A DNA stretch of 64,000 nucleotides from Macrobrachium rosenbergii. Its lineage: Eukaryota > Arthropoda > Malacostraca > Decapoda > Palaemonidae. Both the position numbers and the translations under genes were made by a program. This document shows, in pieces, positions 59,401 through 64,000 of the stretch. Within the stretch, counting starts at the first letter, position 1. Each line of letters opens with the position of its first letter. Below the pieces are notes generated by a model. It did no database searches, was not told where the DNA came from, and saw only the letters and a program-made list of their open reading frames with translations. Location of the stretch: NCBI RefSeq assembly GCF_040412425.1, contig NC_089755.1, forward strand, positions 52,045,798 through 52,109,797, given 5' to 3'.

Positions 59401-62259
59401 GCTTCATTAGTTTTAGTAATAATAGAGGAAGCTACAAAGGAGCTTAGAACTGGAGAGCACTAGTTACTACTGTTTGTAGAGTATATGCAAATGGTAGAGC
59501 TAGGGAAATGAATTATGTTCAAAAGATGGATGAGTGGAATGGAGAAGAGAGGATTGAATATCAACTTGAGCAAAACCAAGCTAAATGTCATGTGAAGTAA
59601 AGTATATGAAAAGGTTCGATTGGAAGGTGGCTGTGTAGATGCTGTGGGTGCACACGTGAATGCAATATATATATTGAATGTAAGGGATGATGCCGTAGTA
59701 GATGTTAATGATGGCAAAATATAGGTGAATTAAGAAATTTTTGTTGCCCAAATTGTAGAGGAAAAGCAAATGGTGAAGAGAGGGATGAAGGAGAACTTAT
59801 TGTAAAGGGTAGACAGAACTTGGAGTAAAAAAGAACATCTGTTACCTTTGTGACTTACTGGATTGAAAAGCTGGCTTTGAGAGTCGGTAAAAATGAGTGT
59901 GACTGAAATAGAAGCAGTTAGGCAGCGTCCACACGATCGAGCTTGTTCGACAAACTTTGTCCGGTGTGACATCAGAAGCGGGCAAACTTCTGACTTTGCC
60001 CGCTGTTTCTCTGCTTCTGATGTCACATCGGGCAAAGTTCGTCGAACAAAGCTCAATTGTGTGGACACAGCCTTTGTTAGAAAATGAGCTACTCAACGTG
60101 ATTTTAATTTGGGTAATTTCATATTCGAAGTTAGCGAAGTGGGTAATTTAATATTTGGAGTTAAGTAACAATTTGGATATTTTAAAACACATAAGATCTG
60201 TTTTATGGACAGACCTTCCAAACCCTGCTTATTGAGTATTGGGCTGGGTATTAGGGATCAGGTATGACAGTCAACAGTCATTCATACACATCCCATACTT
60301 CGTCGGTTTTGAAATGCCTACGTTCTCTACGTTTGGTAGGTAAATCATGAAAGGTTCAGGTTTGTGTACTAAGAAGCAAAATATTGGACTAAAGCTGTTT
60401 ATATGATTGTAATTGTTACCTTAAAGTCAAGCTGTTAAAAGAAATATTTTTGTAACAGTTGGTGCAAGTCACAGAACTGTATTTTAACCAGTAAAACCTT
60501 CAACTTTTAGATAATGATGATGGGTTCACTTGAATCAAGTGTTGAAGAAGCTCAGCGAATACCAGAAAATCTTCCACCTGTTATAAACGACCTCGATATT
60601 GAAGAGGAAGAAGTTGCAATAGAGAATCGTTCAGAGTATCTGCAGAAGGTAAGTTTTAAGGCTATATTGTAATTTTGAAATATGGCTGTTAGGCCTGCCC
60701 AGTATTGAATGTCTTACACCTCTAGATGTGCAGTTTAGTTTGTCTTGAATTTTTTATCCATACATTAACAAAGGTCTTTGATTTTGCTGTATTATAGCTG
60801 CAGTCAGTGGTAGTGGTAACTAAGTTAAAAGTTCTCCACGATTCAGTCTTAGTTATTGTTCATTTTATCTCTCAACTGTATCTTTGGCATTGAAAAATTA
60901 TTAGACTTAGAGATTCAGGAAAAATAAGTGTACCGGACAGATGGGTGTGGAGAGGACTTATGTGTAACTCTGTAAATGGGGTACAACTTGCCATAATAAA
61001 CTTATGACATAGACCAGGTAAAACTTTAGTCAGGGATATGGCCTTGCTTTGGAAAATAAGATATCAAGAAGCCATTTTCAGAGTATAGTATAGTATGTAG
61101 CAAAACTTCCCATTTTAGGTGATTTGTTCATGGAAAAGTCTTTTGTCTAGAAAGTTGCAAAAGTTTACTTGAATTGGGTACAGTACTATACAGCAAAGAG
61201 AAGTATAATTCAGGTATGCCAGGTTTTTGCATGTTATTGTAACTTTGCTCAAAGAGAGCCATGCCCATGTTTGTTTATTTTTGGTTTGGCAAGGTATGTA
61301 GAACTGCCAGAAGTTTTATTAATGTTCATTTCATTTTACGCTTCAAAAAGACGCACTTGTTTATGCCACTCTACCAAGGCAAAAATAAGCTAAATTGTAA
61401 GGTAAATTAATTTTTTTATTTTATTTTTTTAAGTTGAACTCACTCTTTTTCTTTTTTAATTCTTAATGTCAGTATTACTGCTAAATAAATACTGTATCAC
61501 TAATGAGCCTCCTCCTATTGGACACAAGGGCCTTTATAAAACAAGGCTTGTAAAAAGCACAGTACAGTAACCATGACCATATCTTGCTTTAAGGCATTTG
61601 TTAGTGTCAAGGAGTGTCAGTTACTTAATCAGAATTAAACATTTATTAGTTCAGGGGTACTGTCATTAGGATAACACTGATGTTAGAGGATGTATTGTTG
61701 CAGTAGTAGTCAGTTTCACTTATCTAATGTTGTTGAACCGAAGAAAATTTTAAACCTGTATTGCATATCCGTTGTACTCTATGATGTAGATGCTCATTGA
61801 GTTAGAACATCCATTTCAGTAAAATATATAAAGGATATTACTGAAATGTCACAATAGTTCATCCTCATGAACTGAAAGTTAGGCTGTCAGTGCTTCCATT
61901 TACAACCTAAGAGCATGAACTTGTGCAGTCAATATTTGAATGGTATGTTTAGTGGTAATTATGAATATCATATTTCTAATAAAGTGTTTTTAATAATATA
62001 CTTTAATAGGTAGCTTTTGTGTTTTTTCTCTTATTAATGTTAATGAATTGTGTGAATAGTTGCAATTTATTATTTTGTATTGCAGGTAGAGAAGAGGGTA
62101 CGGGAGTATGAAGTCAAAATTTTAAATGACATGAGACCTGGTAAGAAATTACTAGTTCTTGATATCGATTACACCTTATTTGATCACCGTTCAACAGCTG
62201 AAACTGGAGCAGAACTTATGAGGCCTTTTTTACATGAATTCCTTACTTCTGCTTACAAG
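56310..62259 (+). CDS. UBLCP1: UBLCP1, ubiquitin-like domain CTD phosphatase, 5' half
   Basis: Exons 56310-56460, 58064-58122, 60511-60648 and 62086-62259 encode residues 1-174 in one frame. Residues 1-71 form the N-terminal ubiquitin-like domain ([17 protein letters not shown] ... [12 protein letters not shown] ... [10 protein letters not shown]). [10 protein letters not shown] and the acidic linker NDLDIEEEE follow. Exon 4 holds the HAD-type phosphatase core start with [15 protein letters not shown] (catalytic DxDxT, Asp142 and Asp144) and [20 protein letters not shown]. This matches animal UBLCP1, a nuclear phosphatase that binds the 26S proteasome through the UBL domain and dephosphorylates a 19S base subunit, lowering proteasome activity. 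The animal protein is about 318 residues, so roughly 45% is missing: the remaining exons lie right of the window. No frame damage is seen. Confidence 0.95.
56461..58063 (+). other. UBLCP1 intron 1
   Basis: GTATGA to TTTCAG. T-rich, with CTAGGCCT and GTTAGGTTAG-like blocks and a 60-codon open frame (57613-57804) that has no splice support as an exon. Confidence 0.85.
58064..58122 (+). CDS. UBLCP1: UBLCP1 coding exon 2
   Basis: A 59-nt microexon-like exon: acceptor TTTATTTCAG|GGAAG, donor ACTAAG|GTATGT. It gives [20 protein letters not shown], the last strand of the ubiquitin-like domain. Confidence 0.94.
58740..59830 (+). mobile_element. Decayed non-LTR retrotransposon (reverse transcriptase) in UBLCP1 intron 2
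   Basis: Pieces of a reverse transcriptase appear in shifting frames with many stops: [12 protein letters not shown] (58837 on), CQFGFVPE near 59200 (the QFGFxPG motif), TKELRTGEH then a relic of the YADD region near 59425-59490, and [14 protein letters not shown] near 59537. Downstream, [12 protein letters not shown] and NFCCPNC (59625-59760) resemble the cysteine-rich zinc-knuckle-like segment these elements carry. It is in the same direction as the host gene. It is clearly non-functional, and exact borders are not visible. Confidence 0.72.
59921..60072. mobile_element. 152-bp palindromic MITE-like element
   Basis: The left end GGCAGCGTCCACACGATCGA is matched in inverted orientation by the right end (read inward GGCTGTGTCCACACAATTGA), and the homology continues through almost the whole length (TGACATCAGAAGC ... 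GCTTCTGATGTCA). A short loop lies near 59997. No clear flanking duplication could be identified. It sits in UBLCP1 intron 2, just downstream of the retrotransposon relic. Confidence 0.75.
60511..60648 (+). CDS. UBLCP1: UBLCP1 coding exon 3
   Basis: Acceptor CAACTTTTAG|ATAATG, donor CTGCAGAAG|GTAAGT, 46 codons, phase 0. It encodes the linker between UBL and phosphatase domains, including MMMGS and an acidic stretch, ahead of ENRSEYLQK. Confidence 0.94.
62086..62259 (+). CDS. UBLCP1: UBLCP1 coding exon 4 (catalytic motif)
   Basis: Acceptor TGTATTGCAG|GTAGAG, donor TACAAG|GTAAAG, 58 codons. Contains the DIDYT active-site motif. The next expected segment of the family (strand with a WSATN motif) is not found in 62260-64000, so intron 4 exceeds 1.7 kb. 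Confidence 0.94.
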
Positions 62260-64000
62260 GTAAAGTGAGGTTTTTGTCGCTTTCTGGTTTGATATGTAAA
62301 CAGTTAACCACATGTATTTATATCCTTTCACCAATGCTTTCTGGTGATAATAAAATTGTTTTTAAGGAGAGCATTCTGTTAAATTCCCCATTGTTTTAAT
62401 GACGAACCTATTAATCATAGATAACCTTAGCTTGCAATGTCAAACTCCCCAGAAATGAAATGTTGTGAAGTATTGCGTATGGAAGAAGAATAATGACCAA
62501 AAAACCACTTAATGACTGATTGTGTGCTCATGCACACCAGGGAGGAACTGCTGGTGTTATCCTTTTGCTTGTCTTTATTAAGGCAAGACACCATATTGTT
62601 TTCTCTCCACCTTTGTGTTGTTTCAATAGGAAGAGAAAATCATATGATTAAAGTAATTATTTTCATTTTCACCCCTTCTTCCAACCTAACATTTCAGGGC
62701 ACAAATCCCACCCATTTATTACCAAGTTGAAACTGCCTTCATTTTTGTAGACAGTTCAGTATATTTTATGTCTTTCACACACAATATTAATTCTTCGCTT
62801 GTACTAACTACCAAGAAAGTTATGAATGTGTTACGCTTATTTTTTTAAAGTTTGTTAATTATGGTTATGAGTTTCAAGTACTGTATTGTATATGAACCAT
62901 TGTTTTGTCATGTCAGTTACTCTGTTGGCTACCACCATAATTGATATTTGTGTTATCTTGCCTCCGGGATATTAAGGCTTTTCTGTTTCATTTTTCCAAC
63001 ACTCCCCGTAGGTGTTTAATGCTGTCAGTTCATCTCACTTAATGCACTGTAGGCATTACTAGGTGTTCGCAATGTCCCTTTGGCCTGTAGCTGCATACCC
63101 TTTTTAGCCTTTTTACTTTTACATTGGCCTGTAGCTGCATACCCTTTTTAGCCTTTTTACTTTATGTCCATTCCTGCTTCTTTTCTTCAATCTTGCCCTC
63201 CAGTACCTCTAACTTTTACTTCATAGTGCAACTGTGGTGTTTTCTCCCAATTCCACCGTAGATCCTTGTACTTTATTTCCATTATTTTGTAATCTCTATC
63301 TTTCTGTCCAGCCACTCTGTACTGTATCTCTCTTTTCACTGTTTGAAGTGTTAAATGGCTGAAAGTGCCCCAGTGCTTGGCTTGACGGCTTAAATTTCCT
63401 AAATCTAATTGAAATTCACCTGAGGCCTTGTCTGTTCCTGCTGCCTCTTGTGCCAGAAGCAGACTGCTTACAATTCTGTCGTTCCCTATCAGAGTTTTGG
63501 TGAGCTGCTTCTTGTGGCCTCTGAGGATAAAGGATAGTATTCCTTCTTGGGTTTTCTAAGCCCCTAATGATCATCTGTATAAATAACGGCTCCTTCAGCT
63601 CTTATTGAACAGGAAGTGGTTAACATCATCCTGGGTTTGTAATATGTCCGAAAGTAATTCTCATTCTCTCTTGAGAATGAAGGACTGAGTTGCTTTATGG
63701 GATCACGACCAAATGTATGAGATTTTACAAGATCCTGGATTGTAACTCTGCTTTAGAAGCCATCCAAGCAGCTTAAATAATTACACCAGATATCCAAGCT
63801 ACCTTCAACTTGACCATTTATAATAATTGATAAAGATAGATATGTGAGGTACCTTTGATTGCCATTATCATTAAATATGTTTAAGAGTATAGTAATGTAA
63901 CTTCATAGTTGCATTACTATACTCTTCTAGGGCTTGCCTGAATGACTCGTTCTTAAATGAGAACAATGTCATCAATTGGGCAGCTAGTTGGGAAGAGACC
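62260..64000 (+). other. UBLCP1 intron 4, runs off the window
   Basis: No next exon visible. Contains a tandem duplication of TTGGCCTGTAGCTGCATACC and the following CTTTTTAGCC block at about 63079 and 63125. Confidence 0.75.

Overview
This is a window of a eukaryotic, AT-rich, microsatellite-saturated genome. The very dense long (CT/GA)n, (AT)n, (AAT/ATT)n and (CA/GT)n tracts, the arthropod-type protein-coding exons with long introns, and the transposon relics are what I would expect from a decapod crustacean (shrimp, crayfish or crab). That placement is inference from composition and gene content. I see no bacterial or viral gene, no tRNA or rRNA, and no CRISPR array.

Three protein-coding genes can be supported from splice-consistent exons. 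(1) On the minus strand, positions 44592 down to 22711, four exons give a complete 287-residue tetraspan protein of the LHFPL3/4/5 (arthropod Tmhs) group. Its first intron is about 18.9 kb and is packed with microsatellites. (2) On the plus strand, 18254-20994, three phase-0 exons encode about 600 residues of an unrecognised, leucine-rich, probably LRR-like protein. Its start codon is uncertain, with a possible 12-nt first coding exon at 15658. (3) On the plus strand, 56310-62259, four exons encode the first 174 residues of UBLCP1, the ubiquitin-like-domain CTD phosphatase. The catalytic DxDxT motif is present; the rest of the gene lies beyond the right edge.

Layout: 1-12000 is intergenic DNA with simple repeats, a 3 x 45-bp tandem repeat, a 1.3-kb inverted-repeat pair and a 34/26-bp minisatellite. 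12020-13270 is a complete, internally deleted hAT DNA transposon with terminal inverted repeats and a perfect 8-bp target duplication. 13270-18250 is sparse. 18254-20994 is the LRR-like gene, followed by a fragment of a non-LTR reverse transcriptase on the minus strand. 22711-44592 is the LHFPL gene. 44600-56300 is intergenic with a four-copy 246-bp tandem array, a 267-bp foldback palindrome abutting a very long (AT)n(GA)n tract, and more microsatellites. 56310 to the end is UBLCP1, whose second intron carries a decayed non-LTR retrotransposon and a 152-bp palindromic element.

The genes show no evident functional link to each other. The main novelty is in repeat architecture (hAT copy, foldback elements, minisatellite with unit-length switch, alternating higher-order tandem repeat) and in the unrecognised gene. 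I found no convincing new multi-gene biological system.
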